NCBI GenBank assembly: GCA_029213005.1
Contig: JARGPI010000039.1
Location: forward strand, 1-52,626
Direction of reading: 5' to 3'
Source: Verrucomicrobiales bacterium
GTDB taxonomy: Bacteria > Verrucomicrobiota > Verrucomicrobiia > Verrucomicrobiales > DEV007
DNA length: 52,626 nt
The notes under the pieces are model-generated. The model did no database searches and was not told where the DNA came from. It saw only the letters and a program-made list of their open reading frames with translations. The translations under genes were made by a program, and so were the position numbers. The first letter of the stretch is position 1. Each line of letters starts with the position of its first letter. Of the stretch, positions 14,455 through 23,501 are shown in pieces.

Positions 14455-14963
14455 TCCTGAGGCGCGAGACTTTCGACAAAATCGGAGGCGGATTGATAGT
14501 CGCCGCTGACCTCGGTAATGCTGAAATGGTTGTCGTTTCCGCTATCGGGTTCGGTGACGGCTTTGCGATTCAGAATCTGCGCTCCCGATGCGGCCGGTAA
14601 CGTTACTGCTGCCGGAGTGAGTTCGCTGATTTGATCTGAAATCGAGTATTCATCGAGATTGGGAAACAGAAAGCCGGTAGCTGCGACTTCTTGCTGAAGG
14701 CCGATTTCATAGTCGAATTTGCCGGATGAAGCTATATTCGTGCGGAAACTTCGGACAGGTTCCGTCAGTGTCACCGTGGCTTTCTTCCCATCTGCAGCGC
14801 TTCCCGATTCCCGGACCAAAATTCCGTCGAACTCCGTTTGATTGGCGTCGAAAACGATTACGAGGATGGGCACGAGAACGGTGAGCGCAGATACCGCCCA
14901 AATCGATCTGGTGATAGACTTACTCTGGTACTCCGGAAGGTCAGGTGTGGTGTTCGTGTTCAT
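14451..14963 (-). CDS. Single-pass membrane protein, unknown function
   Basis: The ATG at 14963 gives 170 residues: a short cytoplasmic part, one membrane helix (SIWAVSALTVLVPILVIVF) and an exported domain with beta-strand-like periodicity. No family recognised. Its stop overlaps that of the protease gene on the other strand, and 89 bp separate it from the propeller-cytochrome gene upstream on the same map side. Confidence 0.55.
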   Translation of the reverse strand: MNTNTTPDLPEYQSKSITRSIWAVSALTVLVPILVIVFDANQTEFDGILVRESGSAADGKKATVTLTEPVRSFRTNIASSGKFDYEIGLQQEVAATGFLFPNLDEYSISDQISELTPAAVTLPAASGAQILNRKAVTEPDSGNDNHFSITEVSGDYQSASDFVESLAPQD

Positions 14964-15052
14964 GCTGAGGAGGGTACGAGCATAGATGCCGGGCTGGATC
15001 AATCAACTGGTTACCAGTCGAGTACAACGTTTCAGCCCGGTGGATCTTTGAA

Positions 15053-18000
15053 TCACTTTTTGAAGCGGCGGTCCGATGGGTTGCCTCCTGACATCAGATA
15101 GGCAGTCAGGTCGCGGAGTTCGTCGGCATTCAAGAGATTGATCAAGCCCGGAGGCATCTGGGAAACCGGCGAATCTTCGATAAATTTTATGCTGGATTTG
15201 TCGACGACAGTGGGCTCCGCTTTTGGATCGGGAAGGTGGATTTCGACTTTCTCACCTTTTTCGACGGTGATGCCTATGTGGACTTTGCCATCGTCGAGTG
15301 TCACTACGGATGAGCCGTATTGATCGGAAATATCTTTCCCGGGATCGATAATCGCCTCGAGAACATATCGTTCGTCAAATTTGGTCGGGATGCTGGTCAA
15401 GTCCGGTCCGACGCCTCCGCCGAGTCCGTTGAGACGATGGCAGGCTCCGCAGCCGGTAGCAAAGAAAAGACTGCGACCGTTTTTGAAGTCCGCCTCTCTG
15501 CGCGAGCCTTTGGAGACAGCCTCATTCAAGGTCCACACTTTTCCGGGGCCTTTGGGAGGAGTGATTTCAAAATCGGGAACGGGATTGAAATTCTCACCGG
15601 TGATGTCGACCAAAGCCGCGCGCTCTTCATCAGTGCAGCCGGCGAGCGCTTGAGCGCGGATATTAGCGAGGAAGCCGGGGAAGCTGGCACCGCCACTGCC
15701 TTTTGCCGCTTCGTTGAGGAATGTGAAAAACTGACGGCGGTGCTCCATGGTCCATCCGTCTTCCAGATTGCTCAGCATAAGGGCGTAGCCGATTTCCTGA
15801 CTGGGAGGATGATTCTCGAGGAGAGCTTTGACCGAGCCGCCGTAGCCTTTATTACGGGAGGCCAGCTCCGTCCAGTCGGGAATGCGGGGTGCTTTACGAT
15901 TCACAATCAGGCTCATGCCCTTGTCGATCGCGGTCGAGGCATCGAGATAAACGAGGAGCTTGAGGAGTTCGTTATTCAGGTCGTCGGACTGAGAGGGGAG
16001 TAGGGGATCAATCGTAGCGATGACCTTGGCTTTCTGAATGGAATCGGGCTCACCGAGGCGGATGAAAGTTAAAGCATAAGCTCTCATCAAACCGAGGAGC
16101 TGGGGTTCTGATAAGTCAGCAAGATTTAGAGTAACGAGCTTTTTGATGAGTTGGTCACTGAACCGGGATTCTCCGGTCCGGGCCAGTGCCACAGCTCCGG
16201 TAATCACTGCCTGGGGATTGGTTTCAGCGAAAACTTTTTCGGCCCATTGATCGTGGGGCTGGGACTCAATTGCAACCCGGGCGGCATGCCGCAGGATTCG
16301 ATCTTCACTGGAAAGATAGGGCCATGCGGTGTCGACTGCTGCTTTGTCAGCGACGCCGTGATATTGTTCGAGCTTGCGGCGGAGGTCTCTGGCTTTAGCC
16401 GCTTCGGGATCGGCTTTCGGGGATGCTATCTCGGTTTTCCCGTCGTGGCTGATGCGGAACATTGCCGATTGAGTTCCCCGGCCTCCGATTAGAAAGTAGA
16501 GGTTTCCGTCGGTTCCGATCACGGCATCGGTCACCGGGAGGGGGGAGCCATAGGCGAAGGCTTCCGCTTCGCCGGTGTAACCGGCCCCTTTTTCCTGAAG
16601 ATGGATCGCGTAGATCGTTCCGAAGGTCCAGTCGAGGGCGAAGATCGCGTCGCGGTATTTTTCAGGGAAAGCGGCACCTTGTCCCGAGATAACTCCAGTG
16701 GGGCTTCCCGGTCCGATTTCCACAACCGGAGGCAGGCTGTCTTCAAAGTAAGTTGGCCATTTGCCGGTGCCGGAGCGCCAACCGTAATCGGCGCCGCTCA
16801 CTGCCTGACAGATTCGGGTGGGGCGATACCAGGGCGCACCCATATCCCATTCCATATCAGCATCGTAGGTAAAAAGGTCGCCGAATTTATTCAGGGCGAG
16901 GCCGTATTGATTCCGGAAACCGACGGAGATCACTTCCTGAGTTTCCGTTTCAGGGTCGAGTCGGGTAACCCAGCCTCCCGGGGCGAGACGACCTCTGGCA
17001 TGGCCCCGGGCATCCCACATCCGGGGCAGGAGTAAATCTTCGTCCCAACTGGTGACGGCAGAGCGGGTGTGCTCTGCGAGGGTGGCGTGGTTGCCTCCGT
17101 TCATGAACAGTGTCTTGCCGTCTTCGGCGAGGATGACATCGTGATTTCCGTGTTCGCCGCCGCCTCTCTCGCTTTTAATTGCTGTTGCGGTATCGAAGTC
17201 GCCGTCGCCGTTTTGATCGGTGATTCGGTACATCTGACCGCCGTTTTTATGGAAAAACAAATCGCCGAATGCGATCTGGAGGCCCTGGGCCCCGGAAATG
17301 GTCTGGTCTTGATCTGGATAGGACACCTTCAATTTTTCAACGTTTGCCTCCGGTCCGTCAGCACTTTCGGACACTGCGATCCGGTAAAGTCCCGCCTTGC
17401 CCTGATCGGAGGCGTAGAGGCGACCTTTTTCATCGACAGTGAGGGAAACCCAGGAGCCCTGTTCCGCTTTGGGAACGGTGTAAACATGCTCGACCTTAAA
17501 GCCGGGCAAGGTCGTGATCCCTGCGGGGTCGAGTGGATCACCGGGAGGGTTGCCGCCACCGCCAGTGGGAATTTTCCAGGGGCCGCCTCCTAATTTTCCG
17601 AGCACCGCGATTTCCGCTTTCCAATTTGAGTCGTCGAATTCCGGACTCGTCCAGCCGTCTACTGCCTTCGGAGCGACTTTCCAGGTGCCATCTGACAGGA
17701 TTTGATGTTTTTCGCCGTTGTGGTCGTACTCGATAACGCACATCAGCGCGGCAATGCCTCCGTTATTATTCCCTTCGACCGCGAGGGTGTGTTCACCGGG
17801 GCCAATTTTCAGGGTGGTGATCAGCGGATACATCCAGTCCTGAATGTTTCCGAGTTTCTTTTTCCCATCGAGCGTGACCGTGGCGCGGTTGTCGCAGGTC
17901 AAATAGAGCCGGATCGAATCGACTCCCTCGGGGAGATTGAAACTTTTTCTAAAATAGGCGGAATCCGGAGTGGGTGAGCCTTTCAACCAGATCCACTCCG

Positions 18001-18094
18001 CTTTATTGCGGGCCGACTCATACCATTCAGCAGCGGGGGCATAAGTCGTTGTCGTTAGCAGAATGAGAAAAAGAAAGCGGTAGGCGGATTTCAT
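15053..18094 (-). CDS. Secreted beta-propeller/HEAT protein with C-terminal c-type heme domain
   Basis: The ATG at 18094 gives 1013 residues and a signal peptide (MKSAYRFLFLILLTTTTYAPAAE). Domains in order: a sugar-binding-like beta-sandwich (about 25-170, IWLKG..YFRKSF), a glucose-dehydrogenase-like beta-propeller (about 195-560, GFKVEHVYTVP), a HEAT-like helical part, and a heme domain with GCGACH followed by GVGPDL. This is the PVC membrane-bound dehydrogenase/heme-binding architecture, thought to oxidise sugars or their derivatives in the periplasm and pass electrons to the heme. The substrate cannot be told from the sequence. Confidence 0.85.
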   Translation of the reverse strand: MKSAYRFLFLILLTTTTYAPAAEWYESARNKAEWIWLKGSPTPDSAYFRKSFNLPEGVDSIRLYLTCDNRATVTLDGKKKLGNIQDWMYPLITTLKIGPGEHTLAVEGNNNGGIAALMCVIEYDHNGEKHQILSDGTWKVAPKAVDGWTSPEFDDSNWKAEIAVLGKLGGGPWKIPTGGGGNPPGDPLDPAGITTLPGFKVEHVYTVPKAEQGSWVSLTVDEKGRLYASDQGKAGLYRIAVSESADGPEANVEKLKVSYPDQDQTISGAQGLQIAFGDLFFHKNGGQMYRITDQNGDGDFDTATAIKSERGGGEHGNHDVILAEDGKTLFMNGGNHATLAEHTRSAVTSWDEDLLLPRMWDARGHARGRLAPGGWVTRLDPETETQEVISVGFRNQYGLALNKFGDLFTYDADMEWDMGAPWYRPTRICQAVSGADYGWRSGTGKWPTYFEDSLPPVVEIGPGSPTGVISGQGAAFPEKYRDAIFALDWTFGTIYAIHLQEKGAGYTGEAEAFAYGSPLPVTDAVIGTDGNLYFLIGGRGTQSAMFRISHDGKTEIASPKADPEAAKARDLRRKLEQYHGVADKAAVDTAWPYLSSEDRILRHAARVAIESQPHDQWAEKVFAETNPQAVITGAVALARTGESRFSDQLIKKLVTLNLADLSEPQLLGLMRAYALTFIRLGEPDSIQKAKVIATIDPLLPSQSDDLNNELLKLLVYLDASTAIDKGMSLIVNRKAPRIPDWTELASRNKGYGGSVKALLENHPPSQEIGYALMLSNLEDGWTMEHRRQFFTFLNEAAKGSGGASFPGFLANIRAQALAGCTDEERAALVDITGENFNPVPDFEITPPKGPGKVWTLNEAVSKGSRREADFKNGRSLFFATGCGACHRLNGLGGGVGPDLTSIPTKFDERYVLEAIIDPGKDISDQYGSSVVTLDDGKVHIGITVEKGEKVEIHLPDPKAEPTVVDKSSIKFIEDSPVSQMPPGLINLLNADELRDLTAYLMSGGNPSDRRFKK

Positions 18095-18181
18095 GAAAGT
18101 TGCGATTGGTGTCGCGACACAGGACACGAAAATCACCCGATCGAAAACAAAAAAACTGAGATTTTATTTAAAATGGTACGC

Positions 18182-18217
18182 AAAAAAGCCCCACTGCGAG
18201 ATCCACGGCGGGGCTTT
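18182..18217 (-). terminator. Rho-independent terminator
   Basis: On the minus strand AAAGCCCC...GGGGCTTT forms a stem followed by TTTTTT, 25 bp after the EF-hand gene stop. Confidence 0.85.
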
Positions 18218-18241
18218 CTGAAAAGAAATCGGGGAGCGGGA

Positions 18242-18550
18242 TTAGTTGAGGTACTTAATCAGCTCAGTCTTGGTCAAAACACCGTCTTTGTTCAGATCGG
18301 ACTCGGGTGCTTTTTTAAGGAGACGGCTCAAGCCGGGATGGTCCTTGGAAGTCGCGCTGCTGCGAACTTTTGCCATGATGAACGAGCGCATCTCGGAAAT
18401 TGTCAGTACACCGTTTTTGTCAGCGTCGGATCCGGGGAAGTTTTTGTAGAACTCCTTCACCTTGGAGTTGTTGCTGGAGGAGGTTTCCGCTTGAACTACG
18501 ATCGCAGAGCTTAAGCACAGACAGGTAAGAATCGAAAAAATGACTTTCAT
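18242..18550 (-). CDS. Small secreted EF-hand protein
   Basis: The 102-residue product has a signal peptide (MKVIFSILTCLCLSSAIVVQA) and two EF-hand loops: DADKNGVLTISE and DLNKDGVLTKTE. Each has acidic residues at loop positions 1, 3, 5 and 12, so calcium binding is likely. Such small exported calcium-binding proteins are common in Verrucomicrobiota; their partners are unknown. It is monocistronic with its own terminator. Confidence 0.85.
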   Translation of the reverse strand: MKVIFSILTCLCLSSAIVVQAETSSSNNSKVKEFYKNFPGSDADKNGVLTISEMRSFIMAKVRSSATSKDHPGLSRLLKKAPESDLNKDGVLTKTELIKYLN

Positions 18551-18614
18551 AAGATTAAGAGTAAAATCTACCTATTCATTTTAGTCGATTTTAAACGAAA
18601 GCAAGATTTTAATC

Positions 18615-18648
18615 AAAAAAAGACCCGGCAGTTTCCACTACCGGGTCG
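18615..18648 (-). terminator. Rho-independent terminator
   Basis: On the minus strand GACCCGGTAG...CTGCCGGGTC pairs, followed by TTTTTTT. It lies just after the LolA-like gene. Confidence 0.85.
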
Positions 18649-18676
18649 ATTAAAAAGTTTGAGTGAAGCGATCGGT

Positions 18677-19444
18677 TTACTCTGCTGGAGCCGGTGGTTC
18701 GTCGAGGCGCTCCGTGATTTGCAATCTGGTGCTTGAGAGAACCTTACCACTGGCAGAACTGATACTTTCAATTCTCATCTCGTCGACCATCCATACATCA
18801 CCGAACTTCTTGCCATGAAGCACTTCGAAGCGGCGAATCGGGCGACCCTGACGGTTGTACCCTAACATTTTGATGAGGCCGCCGCTGCCTTTGTCGATCC
18901 AGCAATCCACAGTTGAATAGAGCCCGCGGTTGTCCGGATTGCGGACCCGGACCAGCCAGGTGTCGAGCGTTTTGTATTTTTCCTCTTTCACGATTTTGGC
19001 GTTTGGCCAATACAGGAATCTCATCGAAAGATCGTCGTAAGTCGCATCCGTTCCGCGAATCGTCTCACCGTAACGGTCCGGAGTTACCGGCTTGAGGTCT
19101 TCACCACCGATGCCTTCGAAAAGCGAAAAGTCTTTGTTTCTGGTATCCAGATAAATGACCTGAGACGGGTCATTAAAAACGAAACGGATGGATTCCGGTT
19201 TGAGCACGAGGCGGAAAGGCACCTTTTTGACCAAACCGAGGCGGAGTTGACCACCAAATTCCCGGTTGAACAGGGTGTAACTGTACCGAACCAACTTGAG
19301 CACATCGTCAGCACTGAGTTCTTCGATTGTCTTCCCGGCAAAAGGAGGCGCTTCGGTTGGTGGAGGTTCTTCCTGAGAAAAAAGAGGACCAGCCGCCATG
19401 GCCGACGCGGTCAGGATTATTGCTGGGATAGACTTAAACTTCAT
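18677..19444 (-). CDS. LolA-like outer-membrane lipoprotein-sorting domain protein
   Basis: The 255-residue product has a signal peptide (MKFKSIPAIILTASAMAAGPLFS) and a periplasmic domain with the strand pattern of the LolA-like (outer membrane lipoprotein-sorting) group: PFRLVLKPESIRFVF, TWLVRVRNPDN, STVDCWIDKGSGGLIKMLGY and WMVDEMRIESISS. That group has a half-barrel fold able to hold lipid tails. It is not a classical LolA, and the cargo is unknown. It stands alone with its own terminator. Confidence 0.7.
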   Translation of the reverse strand: MKFKSIPAIILTASAMAAGPLFSQEEPPPTEAPPFAGKTIEELSADDVLKLVRYSYTLFNREFGGQLRLGLVKKVPFRLVLKPESIRFVFNDPSQVIYLDTRNKDFSLFEGIGGEDLKPVTPDRYGETIRGTDATYDDLSMRFLYWPNAKIVKEEKYKTLDTWLVRVRNPDNRGLYSTVDCWIDKGSGGLIKMLGYNRQGRPIRRFEVLHGKKFGDVWMVDEMRIESISSASGKVLSSTRLQITERLDEPPAPAE

Positions 19445-19512
19445 TGTTTATTTAGATTGGGATATGGGTGTGAGACTCTTAAATCGCGCAAACATTCAAA
19501 TTTAAGTTCACC

Positions 19513-19542
19513 TTGTCAAACCAATCTTAGATGTTTGGACAA
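19513..19542. promoter_or_regulatory. Dyad in the divergent promoter region
   Basis: TTGTC-AAAC and GTTTGGACAA form an imperfect inverted repeat between the divergent LolA-like and thioesterase genes. It could be an operator, but no regulator is adjacent. Confidence 0.3.
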
Positions 19543-19569
19543 TTATAGTTTTCACTGAATAATAAGGCC

Positions 19570-19911
19570 ATGGAAAATCACCGTCTGGTCCGTCCGGAGC
19601 ATTTGAATCATTATGGCTTTCTTTTCGGGGGCTACCTTCTGATGTGGGTGGATGAGGTGGCGTGGCTCGCCGCGAGCGAAAGTTATCCGGATTGCAAATT
19701 TGTCACCGTGGGAATGGACCAGGTGGCGTTTAAGAAGAGTGTCGGGGAAGGAACCATTCTCCGGTTCCGGTCAGAGCGGATCGAAATCGGAAACACTTCT
19801 GTGACTTATGATGTGCGGGTGAGTCATCAGGGAACGGAGATTTTTTCGACCTGTGTGACCCTCGTCCGGGTTAATGATGAAGGGACAAAGGAGCCTCTCC
19901 CGAAAAATTAA
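19570..19911 (+). CDS. Acyl-CoA thioesterase, hotdog fold (YciA type)
   Basis: The 113-residue protein has the hotdog thioesterase layout: HLNHYGFLFGGYLLMWVDEV, with the Asn/Phe-Gly-Gly turn and the Asp in the long helix, then AFKKSVGEGTILRF and VRVSHQGTEIFSTCVTLV strands. It should hydrolyse acyl-CoA esters in the cytoplasm. It is at the short end for the family. The ribokinase gene follows after 40 bp. Confidence 0.85.
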   Translation: MENHRLVRPEHLNHYGFLFGGYLLMWVDEVAWLAASESYPDCKFVTVGMDQVAFKKSVGEGTILRFRSERIEIGNTSVTYDVRVSHQGTEIFSTCVTLVRVNDEGTKEPLPKN

Positions 19912-19951
19912 AAAAAATCAGATCTATTTCGGTTTCCCTTAAGGTCCCCTT

Positions 19952-20929
19952 GTGCCATCATCTCAAGTGCCAACTAAAAAGTCCAAAGTTGTCGTAGTCG
20001 GATCTCTGAACATCGATCAGGTGTTCCGAGTCTCCGACCTGCCAGCCCGTGGCGAGACCATTTCGGCGAACCATTTCCAGACCACCCGTGGCGGAAAAGG
20101 CGCGAACCAGGCGATCTCCGCGGCCCGTCAGGGCGTGGAAGTCGCGATGATCGGTTCCGTCGGGAATGACGAGAATGGTCGCAGTTATGTCACCTGGTTG
20201 GAGGAAGAGGAGAATATCGACGTGTCCGGAATCTCGAAGTCGAAATATCCCACCGGTTCCGCGTTTATAACCGTAGAGGAGCATACCGGCGAAAACACCA
20301 TCATCGTCGCGGGCGGGGCCAATGAGAGTCTGAGTCGATCCACCGTGCAGGATTTGACCCCGCTGATCGAGTCTGCCTCCGTTCTGCTGGTACAGTTGGA
20401 GGTGCCGGTTCACACCGTGGTTGAAGCGATAAATATTGCGACCCGTGCGGGAATTCCGGTGGTGCTCAATCCGTCTCCGATGATTCCGAATTTCCCGTGG
20501 GATGATTTTGCGATTGCCTACGTGATTACCAACGAGACCGAGGCAGCGGAACTGCTTGAGTTTAAGCCCGAGTCGAATGACCTCGACTACGTCCGGCAGG
20601 AGATCCACGAACGCCGGATCCAGAATTTGATTATCACCCGTGGCAGTGAGACCACCCTGGTTTACACCCGGGAAGGCGATTTCTTTGAGGTCGAGCCGCT
20701 TCCGGTTCTCCCCATCGATACCGTCGGGGCGGGAGATGCCTTTGCGGGTTGTTTTGCCGCCCGGATTGCGGAAGGCGCCTCCGTTGAGGATGCGGTCCGT
20801 GCCGCCAATTGCGCCGGGGCATTGACGACGCTCGGGGGCGGGGCTCAAAATCCGATTCCCGATCGCGAAAAGGTCGATCAACACCTCGAGCAGATTCCAA
20901 AGCGGAAATTGCGCACCAAGAGAGGGTGA
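19952..20929 (+). CDS. rbsK: Ribokinase (PfkB family)
   Basis: The 325-residue enzyme should phosphorylate ribose (or a similar sugar) with ATP. PfkB signatures are present: VVVGSLNIDQ at the N-terminus, GGKGANQ (47-53) for sugar binding, NPSPM, TNETEAAEL, and DTVGAGDAFAGCF with the catalytic Asp of GAGD. The GTG at 19952, preceded by an AAGG ribosome site, is the best start. There is no ribose transporter nearby. Specificity for ribose is by family resemblance only. Confidence 0.88.
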   Translation: MPSSQVPTKKSKVVVVGSLNIDQVFRVSDLPARGETISANHFQTTRGGKGANQAISAARQGVEVAMIGSVGNDENGRSYVTWLEEEENIDVSGISKSKYPTGSAFITVEEHTGENTIIVAGGANESLSRSTVQDLTPLIESASVLLVQLEVPVHTVVEAINIATRAGIPVVLNPSPMIPNFPWDDFAIAYVITNETEAAELLEFKPESNDLDYVRQEIHERRIQNLIITRGSETTLVYTREGDFFEVEPLPVLPIDTVGAGDAFAGCFAARIAEGASVEDAVRAANCAGALTTLGGGAQNPIPDREKVDQHLEQIPKRKLRTKRG

Positions 20930-20971
20930 GCCCGCGAGCTTGAAGTGACCATCACCGGAAAACGATGACTT

Positions 20972-21014
20972 TACCCTGGAATGCCGCAAAGAATTGCGTG
21001 GATTTCAGGGTAGT
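20972..21014. other. Stem-loop downstream of ribokinase gene
   Basis: ACCCTGGAA...GCAA and TTGC...TTTCAGGGT pair as an imperfect stem just after rbsK. It lacks a T-run and probably belongs to the repeat cluster that follows. Confidence 0.4.
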
Positions 21015-21023
21015 GAATTCAAA

Positions 21024-21241
21024 ATACGGCAACGCCGTTACGTAAAACAGCCCATGGTTGCCGCAGTGAAGCGGAGGCTACCATGGGGTTTGCATTCCAG
21101 GAGATTCCCTACGCTGAAGGCGTTGTGAAAGCTTTCAGATCACTTTCAGCGATCAGTTTGTCGAACGATAAAATCCCCGGGTAGACTCTCTGCTTCGCTT
21201 CGGTCAACCCTGGGCTGTGTTACGTAACGGCGTTGCCGTAT
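21024..21241. repeat. Large palindromic repeat element 1
   Basis: The outer arms 21024-21060 and 21205-21241 are nearly perfect inverted repeats (ATACGGCAACGCCGTTACGT at one end). The pairing continues inward, with GAAGCGGAGGCTACC against a degenerate partner near 21185-21200. There is no ORF in the loop. It has the look of a non-autonomous palindromic intergenic element between two convergent genes. Confidence 0.75.
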
Positions 21242-21287
21242 AGCTACTGAAACCGAAAACTTAGCTTCATTCGACTGCATCCTGTCA

Positions 21288-21579
21288 AACATTTCGCACC
21301 TGGATTTGGCAGCAAAAAGGGCTGGAGGCCCGATCAGATGGTAGCCGGTGAAGAAATGAGCGCCAAGCGAATGAGGCACCGGTCCCAAACCCAAACCGCA
21401 TGCAGTCCCGGAGGGGCGGTAGAACATCGGCTAGGTCCTTAACGGTTCTACCTCCCCTACGGGGCTCGACGGCCTCCTCTACCTATACCGGTGCCTTGCT
21501 CGCTTTGGGCTCGCAGCAACACCGGCTACCATATATTGCGGCCTCCAGCCTCCCTTGTATTCTCAAGATGCGAAATGTT
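21288..21579. repeat. Large palindromic repeat element 2
   Basis: The ends are AACATTTCGCA (21288-21298) and TGCGAAATGTT (21569-21579). Inside are long arms (21320-21383 and 21487-21550, GGCTGGAGGCC...CACCGGT and its complement) and an inner dyad GCGGTAGAAC/GTTCTACC. Its left end, including CTGTCAAACATTTCGCACC, recurs at 52593 at the window edge, so this is a dispersed repeat of the genome. Confidence 0.78.
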
Positions 21580-21613
21580 GTACCCTGTACAGTCCGGCAC
21601 TGTACCCTGTACA
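21579..21613. repeat. GTACCCTGTACA dyad repeat, locus 1 (direct pair)
   Basis: TGTACCCTGTACA occurs at 21579-21591 and again at 21601-21613 in the same orientation, with a GTCCGG spacer. It abuts palindromic element 2 and the 3' end of the minus-strand gene to the right. Related pairs lie near 34.3 and 52.2 kb. Confidence 0.8.
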
Positions 21614-21633
21614 ATTTACTGAAAAGGTGAAAT

Positions 21634-22449
21634 TTACCGACTGATGGGTGTTTTTTCGGAATCGCGGACGCCCCGGAAGGTTTCGCCGTTTGGAGGGGCT
21701 TTGTAGTAGGTCCGGGCTTCTAAAATCAGTTTGCCGCGGTTGGCTAACAGATCGAGATCGTTGACGCGGACCTGGAGGCGCCCACCCACTTCGGTCCGGA
21801 TAATGCCGGCGGCGCCGATGTGAAAGACTTCGCTCGGTTTGGCGCGGGTCCGGGCGATAACGCAGCCGTGGGGAAAGAGGGGATCATACGATCGCGATTT
21901 CACGTTTTCGTGATCCTCTTCCGAGGCGCCTTCGCCCGAGGTGACTCCGATCGCTGAGTTAAAATAAGAACCGCTGGCACTAATCGCGATTTGATCGCCG
22001 GGATTGAGGTGAAAACCCAGATCCTGCCACTCTTCATTACTGGTCAGCGCGAGGCGGGCTTTCGCCGGTTTGAAGCTGAGTTCCCTCGTTTCCTCCGCCA
22101 TTTGCTGGCGAAGTTGAAACAGGTAAAAGCAAACCAGACCGGAGATCGGGAGAACGACTAAAAACCAGACGAGACCTTTCCAGTTAAACTTTTTCCGGGG
22201 AGGCCGGACCGGTTCGCAGGTCTCCGGGTGGCGGTGCTGACTCCGGGGCGGGGCGGTCGATGCCTGGTATTGTGGAGGCGGCGAACGGCGAATCGGTGTC
22301 GATTCAGGCCCCGGGGTGATCGGGATTTCCGGTAACGGGGGATTGCTCCGCGATGGAGGTGTGGGGATGCCCTGCAGGGATTCGTCGTTTTGGTGCGATA
22401 ATGGATCTATTGATTCGTCACCAAATGGGTTATTAGGGTTAGCAGCCAC
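21634..22449 (-). CDS. Single-pass membrane protein with possible LecA-like beta-sandwich domain
   Basis: The 271-residue protein (GTG start at 22449) has a proline-rich cytoplasmic N-terminus of about 85 residues, one membrane helix (GLVWFLVVLPISGLVCFYLF) and an exported domain. The domain has WQDLGFHLNPGDQIAISASG, CVIARTRAKPSEVFHIGAAG and GRLQVRVND. That order (Gd-i-i-asG, then ligand-loop, then G-L-l-ND) resembles PA-IL/LecA-type galactose-binding sandwiches; this is a weak inference. It is divergent from the Gld-type ABC operon. Confidence 0.6.
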   Translation of the reverse strand: MAANPNNPFGDESIDPLSHQNDESLQGIPTPPSRSNPPLPEIPITPGPESTPIRRSPPPQYQASTAPPRSQHRHPETCEPVRPPRKKFNWKGLVWFLVVLPISGLVCFYLFQLRQQMAEETRELSFKPAKARLALTSNEEWQDLGFHLNPGDQIAISASGSYFNSAIGVTSGEGASEEDHENVKSRSYDPLFPHGCVIARTRAKPSEVFHIGAAGIIRTEVGGRLQVRVNDLDLLANRGKLILEARTYYKAPPNGETFRGVRDSEKTPISR

Positions 22450-22544
22450 GGCGCAATGATCACGAAAATTGTAATGAATTCAATTCATTCTTCCAGCGAG
22501 GTTGCCATTTTCCCCGAAACACTTTAAAATCGAGCCCCTTTTCA

Positions 22545-23501
22545 ATGATTGAAGTTTCTCAACTAACCAAGCGTTACGTTGGCCATTTGGCGGTCGATAA
22601 TGTGTCCTTTCAGGTGGAAAAAGGGGAAATTGTCGGTTTCCTCGGACCCAATGGTGCCGGAAAGAGCACCACGATCCGAATGTTGACCTGTTTTTTGACG
22701 CCTTCCTCCGGAACGGCCTCGATCGGCGGTTACGATATCGAGAAAGATTCGATCAAAGTTCGCCGCCAAATCGGCTACATGCCGGAAAATGTTCCGCTCT
22801 ATCCCGACATGCGGGTCAACGAATACCTACGGTTCCGGGCGGCCCTGAAAGGAATGAGTTCCCGGAGTCTCACCGCCGGTGTCGGGGAGGCGGTTGAAAC
22901 CTGCAGTCTAAACGAGGTGCAGAACAAAATGATCGCAACGCTTTCAAAAGGCTATCGGCAGCGGGTCGGATTGGCAGACGCCCTCGTCACCAAGCCGGAT
23001 TTGCTCATTCTGGATGAACCGACGAACGGTCTCGACCCTCAGCAGATTCGTCAATTTCGTGAACTGATCAAAGACCTCGGGAAACGACACACGATCTTTT
23101 TGTCGACTCACATCCTTCCCGAAGTGGAGATGACCTGTGGGCGGGTCATCATCATTAACCGGGGTAAGTTAAAAGCATCTGATACTCCGCAGAATCTCGT
23201 CCGGCGGCGGCTCGAGGGCGGGGATTTGGTCCTCGAATTGAATGGCCACTCCGGGAAGGCGATGTCAGCCATCAAGGAGATCAAAGGAGTGTCCTCAGTA
23301 CTTGAGGAAAAGACCGAAAAAGGTTGGACCCGGTTTAAAATTACCTCGAAGGGAACGCCTGACTTATCAGAGCGGATTTTCGACCTCGCTGTGGAGCGAA
23401 AGTGGAAGATCAGGGAACTCGCGCGGCACGATGCCACTCTCGAAGATGCGTTCGTCGATCTGGTCAAACATGATATCGCAGGGAAAGGAGCGGAAGGGTG
23501 A
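22545..23501 (+). CDS. ABC transporter ATPase (GldA/NatA type)
   Basis: The 318-residue protein has all ABC ATPase motifs: Walker A GPNGAGKST, Q-loop IGYMPENVPLY, signature LSKGYRQRVGLA, Walker B LLILDEPTNGLD and H-loop STHIL. A 90-residue C-terminal extension is usual in this export group. It is first in a four-gene operon with a permease, a GldG-like protein and a DUF4340 protein. In Bacteroidetes GldA-F-G support gliding; in Verrucomicrobiota the same set occurs without other gliding genes and its cargo is unknown. Confidence 0.93.
   Translation: MIEVSQLTKRYVGHLAVDNVSFQVEKGEIVGFLGPNGAGKSTTIRMLTCFLTPSSGTASIGGYDIEKDSIKVRRQIGYMPENVPLYPDMRVNEYLRFRAALKGMSSRSLTAGVGEAVETCSLNEVQNKMIATLSKGYRQRVGLADALVTKPDLLILDEPTNGLDPQQIRQFRELIKDLGKRHTIFLSTHILPEVEMTCGRVIIINRGKLKASDTPQNLVRRRLEGGDLVLELNGHSGKAMSAIKEIKGVSSVLEEKTEKGWTRFKITSKGTPDLSERIFDLAVERKWKIRELARHDATLEDAFVDLVKHDIAGKGAEG

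Noticed and set aside
15138..17977. Several plus-strand ORFs of 60-230 residues opposite the propeller-cytochrome gene
   Set aside because: They are antisense shadows of a 1013-residue gene with clear signal peptide, domains and heme motif.
19958..20989. 343-residue minus-strand ORF opposite the ribokinase gene
   Set aside because: The plus strand encodes a complete PfkB kinase; the antisense frame has no recognisable features.
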